The position numbers and the translations under genes are program-made. From Alphaproteobacteria bacterium HGW-Alphaproteobacteria-4 (GTDB lineage: Bacteria; Pseudomonadota; Alphaproteobacteria; Rhodobacterales; Rhodobacteraceae), in the NCBI GenBank assembly GCA_002842855.1, contig PHEE01000008.1:1-64000 (forward strand): a DNA stretch of 64,000 nucleotides, written 5' to 3'. Numbering within the stretch: position 1 is the stretch's first letter; the number at the start of each line of letters is the position of its first letter. Below, piece after piece: positions 37,957 through 47,201 of the stretch. Under the pieces are notes generated by a model. It did not search any database. It was not told where the DNA came from and worked only from the letters and a program-made list of their open reading frames with translations.

Positions 37957-39294
37957 ATGCGCCTTACCCGCTACTTTCTGCCCGTCCTCAAGGAAAACCC
38001 CGCCGAGGCGCAGATCGTCTCGCACCGCCTCATGCTGCGCGCGGGGATGATCAAGCAGCAGGCGGCGGGCATTTATTCGTGGCTGCCCTTGGGCTTCAAG
38101 GTGCTGAAGCGCATCGAGCAGATCGTGCATGAGGAACAGCAGCGCGCCGGGCACATCCCTTTGCTGATGCCCACCCTGCAACCCGCCGACCTTTGGCGCG
38201 AGAGCGGGCGCTATGATGATTACGGGCAGGAAATGCTGCGCATCCGCGACCGGCAAGACCGCGAAATGCTTTATGGCCCCACCAACGAGGAGATGATCAC
38301 CGACATCTTCCGCAGCCACGTTTCCAGCTACAAGGAATTGCCGCTGACGCTTTACCACATCCAGTGGAAGTTCCGCGATGAGATGCGACCGCGTTTTGGC
38401 GTCATGCGCGGGCGCGAGTTTCTGATGAAAGACGGCTACAATTTCGACATCGACAAGGCATCGGCCCTGCACGCCTACAACCGCCACATGGTCAGCTACC
38501 TGCGCACCTACGAACGCATGGGCCTGACCGCAATTCCGATGCGCGCCGACAGCGGCCCGATTGGCGGCGATGATACGCATGAGTTTCTGGTGCTGGCCGC
38601 CACCGGCGAGTCCGAAGTGTTCTACGATTCCGCGGTGACCGAGCTCAAGCTCGGCGCCCGCGAGGTCGATTACGACGACCGCGAAGCGGTGGCGGCGGTC
38701 TGCCGCGAGTTCACCACGCTTTACGCGCGCACCGATGAAACCCACAAACCCGAGCTGTTCGAGCAAATCCCCGAAGACCGCCGCCGGGTGGGCCGGGGCA
38801 TCGAGGTGGGGCAGATATTCTATTTCGGCACCAAGTATTCCGCCGCGATGGGCGCCACCGTGGTCACCGCCGATGGTGCGCGGGTGCCGGTCGAAATGGG
38901 CAGCCACGGCATCGGCGTTTCGCGCCTTCTGGGCGCGATCATTGAGGCAAGCCACGATGAGCGGGGCATCATCTGGCCCGAGGGGGTGACCCCGTTCCAC
39001 GCCGGCATCGTCAACCTAAAGCAAGGCGACACCGCCACCGACGCCGCCTGCGAGGGGCTATATGCGGCGCTCAAACGTGCCGGGCTCGACCCGCTTTATG
39101 ATGACCGCGACGAACGCGCCGGTGCCAAATTCGCCACCATGGACCTGATCGGCCTGCCGTGGCGGCTGACCGTCGGCCCGCGCGGGCTGGCGAAAGGCGT
39201 GGTCGAACTGACCAACCGCCGCTCGGGCGTGTCGGAAGAGATGAGCAGCGAAGACGCCGTGGCACGGCTGGTGGAGGTCTACGCCGGGGTCTGA
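37957..39294 (+). CDS. proS: Prolyl-tRNA synthetase, short form
   Basis: A 445-residue class II synthetase: motif 1 and [13 protein letters not shown] near the start, motif 2 [21 protein letters not shown] (in part), motif 3 [16 protein letters not shown], then the anticodon-binding domain. It is about 120 residues shorter than the E. coli type because the editing (INS) insertion between motifs 2 and 3 is missing; this short form is usual in alphaproteobacteria. ATG 37957 is set by the conserved MRLTRYFLP start after AAAGG. Confidence 0.95.
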   Translation: MRLTRYFLPVLKENPAEAQIVSHRLMLRAGMIKQQAAGIYSWLPLGFKVLKRIEQIVHEEQQRAGHIPLLMPTLQPADLWRESGRYDDYGQEMLRIRDRQDREMLYGPTNEEMITDIFRSHVSSYKELPLTLYHIQWKFRDEMRPRFGVMRGREFLMKDGYNFDIDKASALHAYNRHMVSYLRTYERMGLTAIPMRADSGPIGGDDTHEFLVLAATGESEVFYDSAVTELKLGAREVDYDDREAVAAVCREFTTLYARTDETHKPELFEQIPEDRRRVGRGIEVGQIFYFGTKYSAAMGATVVTADGARVPVEMGSHGIGVSRLLGAIIEASHDERGIIWPEGVTPFHAGIVNLKQGDTATDAACEGLYAALKRAGLDPLYDDRDERAGAKFATMDLIGLPWRLTVGPRGLAKGVVELTNRRSGVSEEMSSEDAVARLVEVYAGV

Positions 39295-39389
39295 TGGCAT
39301 AACCGCCCACCCGCTGACGTGATCGTCACGCCGCGATAGCGGGCGCATCACCTAGGGTATTGGCTTGTAGTCTGCCACGGACCAAGCCC

Positions 39390-40589
39390 ATGCCGCCCTT
39401 GAACACCCTTGTTGCCGCTGTCTTGCTCATCGTGCTGCCCGGTGCATCGGTCAGAGCGCAGGCATGGGATTTCGGCACCCGTAACACCGATCTGGCGCCC
39501 GCCTTCGCCAACCAGACCCGTGCGCCGAAGCTGCAAAGTGGCATAAGCTTGCGAGTCGAAACGCTCGCACGCGGGCTAGAGCACCCTTGGGGCATCGCGG
39601 TGTTGCCAGAAGGCGGGTATCTGGTGACCGAGCGCAGCGGAACCCTGCGCCACATCGACAAGAACGGCGATGTGAGCGCCCCGATTGCGGGCGTGCCGCA
39701 AGTCTACGCGCGCGGGCAGGGGGGGCTTCTTGACGTGGCCCTCGCACCAGATTTTGCCACTTCTGGCTGGCTCTATCTCACCTATGCGAAACCGCTTGGC
39801 GGCGGCTTTTCGGCTACGGCAGCAGCGCGCGCGCGGCTTTCGCCAGACCGCCGCCGTCTGACCGGCGTGAGCGATATTTTCGTGCAGTCGCCACCCTCGC
39901 CCTCGCCCGCGCATTACGGCGCGCGCATAGTTGCCAGCGGTGCTTATGTCTTCATCACCAGCGGCGAACATGCGTCAGAGGCCGAGCGCGAATTTGCGCA
40001 GCATCTCGACAAGAGCTACGGCAAGGTGATCCGGCTAGCACCCGACGGTGGCACCCCCTCCGACAACCCCTTTGCGGGCGGGCCGGGCGCCGCGCCGCAA
40101 GTCTGGAGCCTTGGCCACCGCAACGTGCAGGGCGCCGCGCTGCACCCGCGCACCGGCCAGCTATGGACCCTCGAACATGGCCCGCGCGGCGGCGATGAGC
40201 TGAACCAGATCACTCCGGGCGCAAATTACGGCTGGCCGCTGGTCAGCTATGGCGAAAACTATTCCGGCACCGCCATTGGCACCGGCGCGGCGCGCGCGCC
40301 CGGCCTGACCGAGCCGCGCTATTTCTGGGATCCGGTGATTGCGCCGGGCGGGTTTGCCTTTTACGACGGTGCAATGTTCGCAGGCTGGCAGGGTGACATC
40401 ATCGCGGCTTCGCTTACCCCCGGCGGTATCGTGCGGCTAAAACTCGAAGGCGACCGCGTGGTGGGTGAAGAGCGCTTCTTGCACGGTGAGATGCGCATTC
40501 GCGATATCGAGATTGCGCCCGATGGCGCGATACTGGCATTGGTCGATGCGGCGGATGGCAAGCTTCTGCGTCTGACGCCGGAGCCCTGA
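39390..40589 (+). CDS. Secreted PQQ-dependent sugar dehydrogenase-like protein
   Basis: A 399-residue protein with a signal peptide (about 25 residues, ending VRAQA) and a six-bladed propeller of the Asd/glucose-sorbosone dehydrogenase type: GLEHPWGIAVLPEGG, GGLLDVALAPDF, GHRNVQG, HGPRGGDELNQI and the Gly-rich NYGWPLVSYGENY. It should oxidise aldoses in the periplasm with PQQ. It stands between proS and lolC in the same direction. PQQ synthesis genes are not in the window. Confidence 0.85.
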   Translation: MPPLNTLVAAVLLIVLPGASVRAQAWDFGTRNTDLAPAFANQTRAPKLQSGISLRVETLARGLEHPWGIAVLPEGGYLVTERSGTLRHIDKNGDVSAPIAGVPQVYARGQGGLLDVALAPDFATSGWLYLTYAKPLGGGFSATAAARARLSPDRRRLTGVSDIFVQSPPSPSPAHYGARIVASGAYVFITSGEHASEAEREFAQHLDKSYGKVIRLAPDGGTPSDNPFAGGPGAAPQVWSLGHRNVQGAALHPRTGQLWTLEHGPRGGDELNQITPGANYGWPLVSYGENYSGTAIGTGAARAPGLTEPRYFWDPVIAPGGFAFYDGAMFAGWQGDIIAASLTPGGIVRLKLEGDRVVGEERFLHGEMRIRDIEIAPDGAILALVDAADGKLLRLTPEP

Positions 40590-40657
40590 CGCTATCAGGC
40601 ATCTTGACCTTGGCCCGCGCGCAGACCACCTTGCGCCCGGTTCAACTGGAGACCGTT

Positions 40658-41938
40658 TTGGCCAGCACCCGCCCCTTTGCCGCCTTTGAATGGATGATCG
40701 CCTGGCGCTACCTGCGGGCGCGGCGCGCCGAGGGCGGCGTGAGCGTGATGACGTGGATCAGCCTCATCGGCATCACCCTGGGTGTGATGGCGTTGATTGC
40801 CACGCTGGCGGTGCGCGCGGGCTTTCGCGGCGAGTTTGTCGATACCATCCTTGGCGCAAACGCGCATGTCACCGCCTACTCGACCGGCTACACCACCGAG
40901 ACCGGCGCCTATTCGCGCGCGATGCCCGATTACGCCGCCCGCGCTGCCGCCATCCGCGCCATTCCCGGCATTACCCGCGCCGCGCCGCTGGTGCGCGGGC
41001 AGGTGATGCTGACCGCCTCAGACCGTTCGAACGTGGCCGAGGTCTACGGCATTGCAGCCGAAGACCTTGCCACCATCCCGCGCGTCGCCAACCCCGAAAC
41101 TTCGCTGGGTAACCTCGCCCGCTTTGGCGAGGGCATCGCCATCGGCTCGGGCCTTGCGCGCGAGTTGGGCGTGGGCGTGGGCGACCGTGTGCGGATGATT
41201 TCGCCCAATGGTGCGAAAACCCCATTTGGCGTCAGCCCGCGCGTGTCCAGCTACGAGGTGGTCTATATTTTCACTGCCGGGCGCTGGGATATTGACCGCA
41301 CCCGCGCCTATATGCCCTTTGCCGAGGCGCAGACCTTTTTCAACCGTGAAGAGGCAGCGGACGAGATTGAAATCTACGTTGCCAACCCAGAAGCGGTCGA
41401 CGACTGGGCGCCAGCGCTGCTGGCATCGACCCCCGGCACGCTCTTGTGGACCTGGCGCGATGCCTCGGGCAGCTTTCTGCGCGCCCTGACGATGGAGGAT
41501 AACGTGATGTTCGTGATCCTCTCGATCCTGGTTCTGATCGCCGCCATGAACATCACCTCGGGGCTGATAATGCTGGTGAAGAACAAGGGCCGCGACATCG
41601 GCATTTTGCGCACCATGGGGCTGACCGAGGGTTCTGTGCTGCGGGTGTTCTTTCTTTGCGGCGCCTTCACCGGCACGCTTGGCACCATCGCCGGGGTCAC
41701 GCTCGGGTGTCTTTTTGCGCTTTACATCGACCAGATCATGTCGCTGGTGAACTGGGTCGGCGGCGGCGGCGTGTGGGATCCCTCCATCCGCGGCATTTAC
41801 GAGTTGCCCGCCGAGTTGCGGCTGGCCGATGTGCTCAAAGCCGTGGGCCTGTCGTTGGGTCTGTCGCTGATTGTCACCATCTTCCCTGCCCGCCGGGCGG
41901 CGCGGCTCAATCCGGTCGAGGCCTTGCGGTATGAGTGA
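40658..41938 (+). CDS. lolC: Lipoprotein-releasing ABC permease, LolC/LolE family
   Basis: A 426-residue permease with the LolC/E opening (FEWMIAWRYLRARR), a first helix (SLIGITLGVMALIATLAV), a large periplasmic domain (about 60-260) and three C-terminal helices with the FRLG-type KNKGRDIGILRTMG coupling segment. It moves outer-membrane lipoproteins from the inner membrane to LolA. TTG 40658 is taken as start (GGAGA six bases before); no ATG lies upstream. It overlaps lolD by eight bases. Only one LolC/E-type gene is seen, as in many alphaproteobacteria. Confidence 0.85.
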   Translation: MASTRPFAAFEWMIAWRYLRARRAEGGVSVMTWISLIGITLGVMALIATLAVRAGFRGEFVDTILGANAHVTAYSTGYTTETGAYSRAMPDYAARAAAIRAIPGITRAAPLVRGQVMLTASDRSNVAEVYGIAAEDLATIPRVANPETSLGNLARFGEGIAIGSGLARELGVGVGDRVRMISPNGAKTPFGVSPRVSSYEVVYIFTAGRWDIDRTRAYMPFAEAQTFFNREEAADEIEIYVANPEAVDDWAPALLASTPGTLLWTWRDASGSFLRALTMEDNVMFVILSILVLIAAMNITSGLIMLVKNKGRDIGILRTMGLTEGSVLRVFFLCGAFTGTLGTIAGVTLGCLFALYIDQIMSLVNWVGGGGVWDPSIRGIYELPAELRLADVLKAVGLSLGLSLIVTIFPARRAARLNPVEALRYE

Positions 41939-42605
41939 GGTTCTGGCGCTTGAGGGCATCGAAAAGGGCTACATGCTGGGCACGCCGGGGGCGGTGCAGG
42001 TGCTGCGGGGCGTGTCGCTTGCCGTTGCGCGCGGCGAGGTGGTTGCACTTGTCGCCCCGTCCGGCGCCGGCAAATCGACCCTGCTGCACATCGCCGGGCT
42101 GCTCGATACGCCTGATGCGGGGGCGGTGCGGCTGGCCGGGCAGGATATGGCCGGGCTAACCGATGCCCGCCGCACCGAGGCGCGGCGGCGCACGCTTGGC
42201 TTTGTCTATCAGTTCCACCACCTGTTGCCCGAATTCACCGCGACCGAAAACATCACCCTGCCGCAACTTGCCAATGGCGTGCCCAAACCCGAGGCGGTGG
42301 AGCGTGCCACCGCCCTGCTTACCCGCGTCGGTCTTGCCGACCGCCTTGGCCACCGCCCCGCCGAGCTTTCGGGCGGCGAGCAGCAGCGGGTGGCCTTTTG
42401 CCGCGCGCTTGCCAATGGTCCGGCGCTGTTGCTGGCCGATGAACCGACCGGCAACCTCGACCCCGCCACCTCGGATCAGGTCTTTGCCGTGCTGATGGAG
42501 GTGGTGCGCGAAACCGGGCTTTCGGCGCTGATCGCCACCCACAACATGGCGCTTGCGGCGCGGATGGACCGGGTTGTGCGGCTCGATCAGGGCCGCGTGG
42601 TCTGA
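41931..42605 (+). CDS. lolD: Lipoprotein-releasing ABC ATPase
   Basis: A 224-residue ATPase: Walker A APSGAGKSTLL near residue 42, Q-loop FVYQFHHLLPEF (the LolD-specific hydrophobic run), signature LSGGEQQRVAFCRAL, Walker B LLLADEPTGNLDP. It powers the LolC/E permease encoded just before it. ATG 41931 overlaps lolC. Given the several lipoproteins in the window, this is a natural partner, though its job is general. Confidence 0.93.
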   Translation: MSEVLALEGIEKGYMLGTPGAVQVLRGVSLAVARGEVVALVAPSGAGKSTLLHIAGLLDTPDAGAVRLAGQDMAGLTDARRTEARRRTLGFVYQFHHLLPEFTATENITLPQLANGVPKPEAVERATALLTRVGLADRLGHRPAELSGGEQQRVAFCRALANGPALLLADEPTGNLDPATSDQVFAVLMEVVRETGLSALIATHNMALAARMDRVVRLDQGRVV

Positions 42606-42664
42606 TCTGGCGCAAGGCGCGCGCGCGCCTGCGGCCTTAGCATCTGGCGAGAAGGAGGCCGCCC

Positions 42665-43063
42665 ATGCTTTTCCGTCCGCTGATCTTCGCCGTCGCCGTC
42701 GCCGCGCTGCCGCTGGCCGCCTGCCTGCCCGCGCCCGCGCCCACCGGAGCGGCCGACTACGCCACCTATTGCGCCGCTTGCCACGGCCCGACCGGCAAGG
42801 GCGATGGCGCCCGCGCCTATGGCCTCGCCAAGCCGCCCTCTGATCTGACCACCATCGCCGCCCGCAACGGCGGCGCCTTCCCTCGCACACGGGTGATGAC
42901 GCAGATCTGGGGCTACGCGCGGGCCACCCCCACGCCCGGCATGCCCGCCTTCGGCACGCTGCTGGAAGGCGAGACTGAGGGGCTATCGGTCGCCAAACTG
43001 ACGACGGTCGTCGGACAAAGTCCGGAAAAGTTCGGACCTCTCGAACTCCGAAACACGTTTTAG
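42665..43063 (+). CDS. Lipoprotein-like c-type cytochrome, 3' end replaced
   Basis: A 132-codon frame. Signal with a lipobox-like LAAC, haem site CAACH near residue 37, and probable Met ligand in GMPAFG. Up to about residue 106 (TLLEGE) it looks like a normal small cytochrome; from there the frame runs into AT-rich DNA and ends after about 26 unrelated residues. The closing C-terminal helix of such cytochromes is therefore missing, which would weaken the fold. GAAGGAGG precedes the ATG. The damage coincides with the insert carrying the HNH-like gene. Confidence 0.75.
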   Translation: MLFRPLIFAVAVAALPLAACLPAPAPTGAADYATYCAACHGPTGKGDGARAYGLAKPPSDLTTIAARNGGAFPRTRVMTQIWGYARATPTPGMPAFGTLLEGETEGLSVAKLTTVVGQSPEKFGPLELRNTF

Positions 43064-43858
43064 AACTTCGCCCTCAGACAACAGTTTCTGGGTTGGAGAA
43101 ATATTATCGAAAATCTCAAGTGATTTGTTCGCGCGTTCGAGTAGGTGACCCCATATTACTTTCAAGTATCGAGTAGGATTCGTGTCAAAAAACCCGTCAG
43201 AACATTGAAGGTGATATTTATTCAGCTTGCGGTCCAAATCTATAATGCGACCTAGGAACACCAGGGGCCCAATCTTTGTAAAAGTGTAGCAGAGCCGATC
43301 ATCATCGCAGAATAACATATCGCGCTCAACAGATCGGTGGGCATAGGTATTCCAATTTGCTGGAAGGCCCTCTGCGTCAAAACCGTCGAAATATCCGGGA
43401 TAGATCATGTATAGCCTGTTCTCTCCTGGGTTTCTTTCTCGCCCAAGAAGGAATTTCCTCCAAGATTCTTTCGCAACTTCAGCAGCGGCACTAATTGCAG
43501 GAGAGTATTGCTTGTCGATTTCGCGATATTCTTGGGACTGAAGAGTCCGAAGCGCCAATGATGCTGCAAAGCGCGAAAGCCACGGTCCATAGCGCCCTGA
43601 TAGCCTTTCTCTGCGCGTTGCAGGTAAGAACACATGGTTGTTTGCGGCCTTTTCATGCGCTGATAGCAAGGATTCGCATTGGGTGCAGAAGAGAGGATGT
43701 TTATCTCCGTCTTGTACGCGCAAATTAGGCCTCTCGCCATGTCGTATATATGGCGTGCCGCCGCTCTTAATCAGCCATCGGAAAACGAACTTTGGAATGA
43801 TATGACTGTTGTGAAGGTCTCGCACTTCACCACAAAGCCAACAGATTCCGTTCCTCAT
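42983..43858 (-). CDS. Zinc-finger/HNH-like 'SHIIP' protein on AT-rich insert
   Basis: A 291-residue protein that I cannot name. The N-terminus has a treble-clef-like site: Cys6-x2-Cys9 (CWLC), then LHNSHIIPKF (His16, His19), then Cys58-x2-Cys61 (FCTQC). This resembles small HNH-nuclease-like proteins of variable bacterial regions; catalysis is not established. The body is helical with aromatic residues and has no further known domain. The DNA is strikingly poor in G+C (24 and 23 of 60 in lines 43081 and 43201). ATG 43858 overlaps the parE stop by one base, with GGAGGAG 11 bases upstream. Confidence 0.7.
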   Translation of the reverse strand: MRNGICWLCGEVRDLHNSHIIPKFVFRWLIKSGGTPYIRHGERPNLRVQDGDKHPLFCTQCESLLSAHEKAANNHVFLPATRRERLSGRYGPWLSRFAASLALRTLQSQEYREIDKQYSPAISAAAEVAKESWRKFLLGRERNPGENRLYMIYPGYFDGFDAEGLPANWNTYAHRSVERDMLFCDDDRLCYTFTKIGPLVFLGRIIDLDRKLNKYHLQCSDGFFDTNPTRYLKVIWGHLLERANKSLEIFDNISPTQKLLSEGEVLKRVSEFERSELFRTLSDDRRQFGDR

Positions 43859-45754
43859 CACACATCCAGCTCCTCCACGAACCGCGCATTTTCCTGAATG
43901 TATTGGAACCGCAGCTCCGGCTTTTTCCCCATCAGCCGTTCCACCAGTTCCGCCGTTTCGCCGCCCACCTCGTCGTCGATCGTCACCCGAATGAGCTTGC
44001 GCGTCAGCGGGTTCGTCGATCTTGCCCTTGCCGCCAAGCCCCTTGGCCAGCCATTCTTCCTTTTCGGCGTCGTCGGAAACATACATCCGTTTCGCCCCCT
44101 GTGTCAGCCGATAGAGGGGCGGGCAGGCGAGGTAGAGGTGGCCCTTGTCGATCAGCGGCCGCATCTGGGTGAAGAAGAAGGTCATCAGCAGGCTGGCGAT
44201 ATGCGCGCCGTCCACGTCGGCGTCGGTCATGATGATGATCTTTTCATAGCGCAGATCATCAAGCCGGAATTTGCTGCCAAGCCCCACCCCCAGCGCCTGG
44301 CTGAGGTTGGCGATTTCGGCGTTGTCGCCCATTTTCGCGCTCGCCGCCCCGAGCACGTTCAAAATCTTGCCGCGCAGCGGCAGCAGCGCCTGGTTCTTGC
44401 GCTCGCGCGCCATCTTGGCGCTGCCCCCGGCGCTGTCACCCTCGACAATGAACAACTCGGTGCCCTCGCGGCTTGCGGCCGAACAATCGACCAGCTTGCC
44501 GGGCAGGCGCAGCTTTTTGGTGGCGGTCTTGCGCGCGGTTTCCTTTTCGGCCCGCCGGCGCAGCCGCTCTTCGGCGCGCAGCACCAGAAAATCAAGGATC
44601 GCCCCGGCCGATTTGGTATCGGCCGCCAGCCAGTTGTCAAAATGGTCACGCACCGCGCCTTCGACCAGTCGCGCGGCTTCGGCGGTGGCCAGTCGGTCTT
44701 TGGTCTGGCCTACGAACTCGGGCTCGCGGATGAAGCAACTGACCAGCGCGCATCCGCCCAGGGCCAGATCATCGCGGGTGATCTCGGCGGCTTTACGATT
44801 CTTGACCAGCTCGCCATAGGCGCGAATGCCTTTCAAGATCGCCGCCCAGAACCCGGCCTCATGGGTGCCGCCCTCGGGCGTGGGCACGGTGTTGCAGTAG
44901 CTTTGAATGAAGCCGTCGCGCGACGGGGTCCAGTTGATCGCCCATTCCACGCTGCCGGGCACGCCGAACTTTTCGGCAAAGCCGACCTTGCCCGCAAACG
45001 GGCGGTCGGCGTAGTTGGTGCACCCCTGTAACTGCTCGCCCAGGTAATCGGCCAGGCCGCCGGGAAAATGAAACACCGCCTCCGTCGGCGTGTCGCCGTC
45101 GGAAATTTCGCACTTCCAGCGGATTTCCACGCCCGAGAACAGGTAGGCCTTTGACCGCACCAGCTTGAGCATCCGCGCCGGGCGAAAGCGGTTATGGCCG
45201 AATATCTGTTCGTCCGCGTGAAAGCTGACCGTGGTGCCGCGCCGGTTTGGTGCGGTGCCGATGCGCCGGATCGGTCCCAGAGGCAAGCCACGCGAAAAGC
45301 TTTGCTCCCACAACTCGCGGTTCAATGCGACCTGCACCACCATGCTGTCAGAAAGCGCGTTGACCACTGATGCCCCCACCCCGTGCAACCCGCCCGAGGT
45401 CTGATAACTGTCTCCCGAAAACTTGCCGCCCGAATGCAGCGTGCACATGATTACCTCAAGCGCCGACTTGCCGGGAAACTTCGGGTGCGGATCGACCGGA
45501 ATGCCACGGCCATTATCGCGCACGGTCACCGTGAAATCGGCGGCCAGTTCTACCTCGATGCGGGTGGCGTGGCCCGCCACCGCCTCGTCCATCGCGTTGT
45601 CGAGTACCTCGGCCACGAGGTGATGCAGCGCCCGCTCATCGGTGCCGCCAATATACATGCCGGGCCGCTTGCGCACCGGCTCCAGCCCCTCCAGCACCTC
45701 GATCGAGGATGCGTCATAGGTTTCCGTTCTGGCGGAAAGAAGGTCGTCGGCCAT
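43858..45754 (-). pseudogene. parE: parE, DNA topoisomerase IV subunit B, broken by an internal deletion
   Basis: The ParE frame runs from ATG 45754 (MADDLLSARTET) through the ATPase, transducer and TOPRIM parts (EGDSAGGSAK, MTDADVDGAHI) to KGKID, codon 580. There, at 44014/44015, the expected 20 or so residues with RFKGLGEM are missing, and the next ParE codons (NPLTRKLIRVT) resume in another frame, ending normally at FVEELDV. The inferred loss is about 59 bases. Topoisomerase IV is normally essential, so a second copy, a sequencing or assembly error, or a recent mutation must be considered. Without correction, ribosomes would read on into the HNH-like gene. Confidence 0.85.
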
Positions 45755-46086
45755 GGCACCTGCTCGGGTTTGATTGCCGCATATTGTGGCCCAAGCGCGC
45801 GCCGGGAGCAATCGCTTGATTGCCCCGCAGTTGGCTGGAACGAGATCCCCCCGGCATTGCAGGTTCGCGCGGCTGACATGCCATGTGCGCCGACGCATTT
45901 TCGATTTTGCGACGGATCGGCATGAGCGCGTCGATGATGCCGCTTGGGCAAATCTTCTGACACCGGAAATTGACTGCGCCGCCTGACCTGATCACCGCGC
46001 GGTGCGCGGCGGTGATGCCGGTCAGACAGACCGCGCGCGGCCAAGAGCAGCGGAACCGCATTCGGCTGCCGCGCATGGGTGCGGGC
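45755..46086. other. 332-base gap upstream of parE, with a long imperfect hairpin
   Basis: No convincing gene is seen on either strand. The gap contains a hairpin with core arms ATCACCGC (45991-45998) and GCGGTGAT (46009-46016), extended by CTGACC on the left and GGTCAG on the right (about 45983-46024). It could end the ArsC-like transcript, whose stop is at 46087. A parE promoter must lie here, but I cannot place it. Confidence 0.5.
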
Positions 46087-46413
46087 CTAAAGCCCCCAGG
46101 CGGCGATTGCCTTTTCGTCCCAGCCGAGGGTCATCTTGTCGCCCTCGCGCAGCACCGGCCGGGTCATCAGCGTTGGATAGGCGCGCAATTGCGCGTCGGC
46201 TTCGGCGGCCTTGAGCCAGTCGCTCAGCCCGCGCCAGGTGGTCGAATTGCGGTTAACCAGCCGGTCATCGAAGGCGGCCAGCAAGGCGGCCCATTCGCTG
46301 TCGCTCAGGGGTTCGGCGCGCACATCGCGAAACGCGACCTCGTGCCCCGCCGCTTCCAGCGCCTTGCGCGCCTTCTTGCAGGTATCGCAGGTCGGGATGC
46401 CGTAAAGGATCAT
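46087..46413 (-). CDS. ArsC/Spx-family thioredoxin-like protein
   Basis: A 108-residue protein of the ArsC/YffB family: YGIPTCDTCKKARKALEAAG at the start carries the redox Cys (CxxC), and STTWRGL and PTLMTRPVL follow as in YffB and Spx relatives. These act as glutathione-linked reductases or regulators; arsenate reduction is not implied by the motif, because the arsenate Arg set is not clear. ATG 46413 is set by homology. It lies after GST on the same strand, behind a hairpin. Confidence 0.8.
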   Translation of the reverse strand: MILYGIPTCDTCKKARKALEAAGHEVAFRDVRAEPLSDSEWAALLAAFDDRLVNRNSTTWRGLSDWLKAAEADAQLRAYPTLMTRPVLREGDKMTLGWDEKAIAAWGL

Positions 46414-46438
46414 CGGTGGGGCCTTTCGTTGGGGCGGG

Positions 46439-46456
46439 CGGGGGCTTTCGCCCCCG
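46439..46456 (-). terminator. Hairpin between GST and ArsC-like genes
   Basis: CGGGGGC (46439-46445) and GCCCCCG (46450-46456) form a 7-bp stem with a TTTC loop, directly behind the GST stop. Without a T-run it may attenuate rather than end transcription. Confidence 0.5.
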
Positions 46457-47116
46457 TTACATAGGTTCCGCCTGCCGCTTTTCCCACATCGCCTTGAAGG
46501 CCGGGCGCGACTGGCAGGCGGCAAGCCAGCCCTTCACGGCCGGGAAGGCATCCATCAGCGCCGTATGTGCCTGCGCATAGCGCACCATTTCGGCCATGTT
46601 GATGTCGGCCACGGTAAAGCGCCCGCCGACGATGTGACCCTCGCGCGCCAGATGCGCCTCGAGCACCTTGAAGGGGCGCTGCAATTTCGCCTCGGCGGCG
46701 GCGATCACCGCGCGCCCGGCCTCGGTCTTGTCTTCGCCGCGTGCGTAAGCGTAGGAAATGTCAAGCGCCGGGCCTTCGATGGAACTCACCCCGTAAAGCG
46801 CCCATTGCTGCATCCGCGCGTCTTCCTGCGCATCGGTTGGCGCAATCGTGCCGCCGAACTTGCGCGCAAGGTAGAGGTTGATCGCCAGCGACTCGGTCAG
46901 CACGAAACCGTCATCATCGAGCACCGGAATCGCCGCCGCCGGGCTGATCGCCAGAAATGCCGGCGAGGTGGTGTTGAGCGCCGCATCCGCCGCCGCCGGG
47001 TCGGGCAGGCGATAGCCTTGAATCACCGGCACGAAGCGATAGCTCGCCCCCAGCTCGGCCAGAAGCCAGATGTTGCGCGTCGCGCGCGAGCGATAGATTC
47101 CGTAAAGCGTGAGCAT
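46457..47116 (-). CDS. Glutathione S-transferase
   Basis: A 219-residue two-domain GST: thioredoxin-like N-terminus (MLTLYGIYRSRATRNIWLLAEL, in part, with Ser in the catalytic area), the cis-Pro and glutathione site AAIPVLDDDGFVLTESLAI, and an all-helical C-half ending near FKAMWEKRQAE. It conjugates or reduces electrophiles with glutathione in the cytosol. The exact class is not assignable from sequence alone. ATG 47116 is the homology start. Confidence 0.85.
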   Translation of the reverse strand: MLTLYGIYRSRATRNIWLLAELGASYRFVPVIQGYRLPDPAAADAALNTTSPAFLAISPAAAIPVLDDDGFVLTESLAINLYLARKFGGTIAPTDAQEDARMQQWALYGVSSIEGPALDISYAYARGEDKTEAGRAVIAAAEAKLQRPFKVLEAHLAREGHIVGGRFTVADINMAEMVRYAQAHTALMDAFPAVKGWLAACQSRPAFKAMWEKRQAEPM

Positions 47117-47201
47117 GGTGAACCCCTTGATGGACCTTCCCACTCTGAGCGTCTGCGCGGGCAAAGAAAAGGGGCGTTTCGCGTCGATTCGGCGCTGATC
47201 C

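Noticed and set aside
42983-45898. One 971-codon reading frame taken as a single long gene
   Set aside because: Its front 48 codons precede the true parE start, its middle is ParE to codon 580, and its end is the unrelated AT-rich gene. The intact ParE C-terminus is in another frame, so the join comes from a frameshifting deletion.
45714-46076. Minus-strand frames in the gap upstream of parE
   Set aside because: They overlap the parE start or have atypical codon use, and no family pattern is seen.
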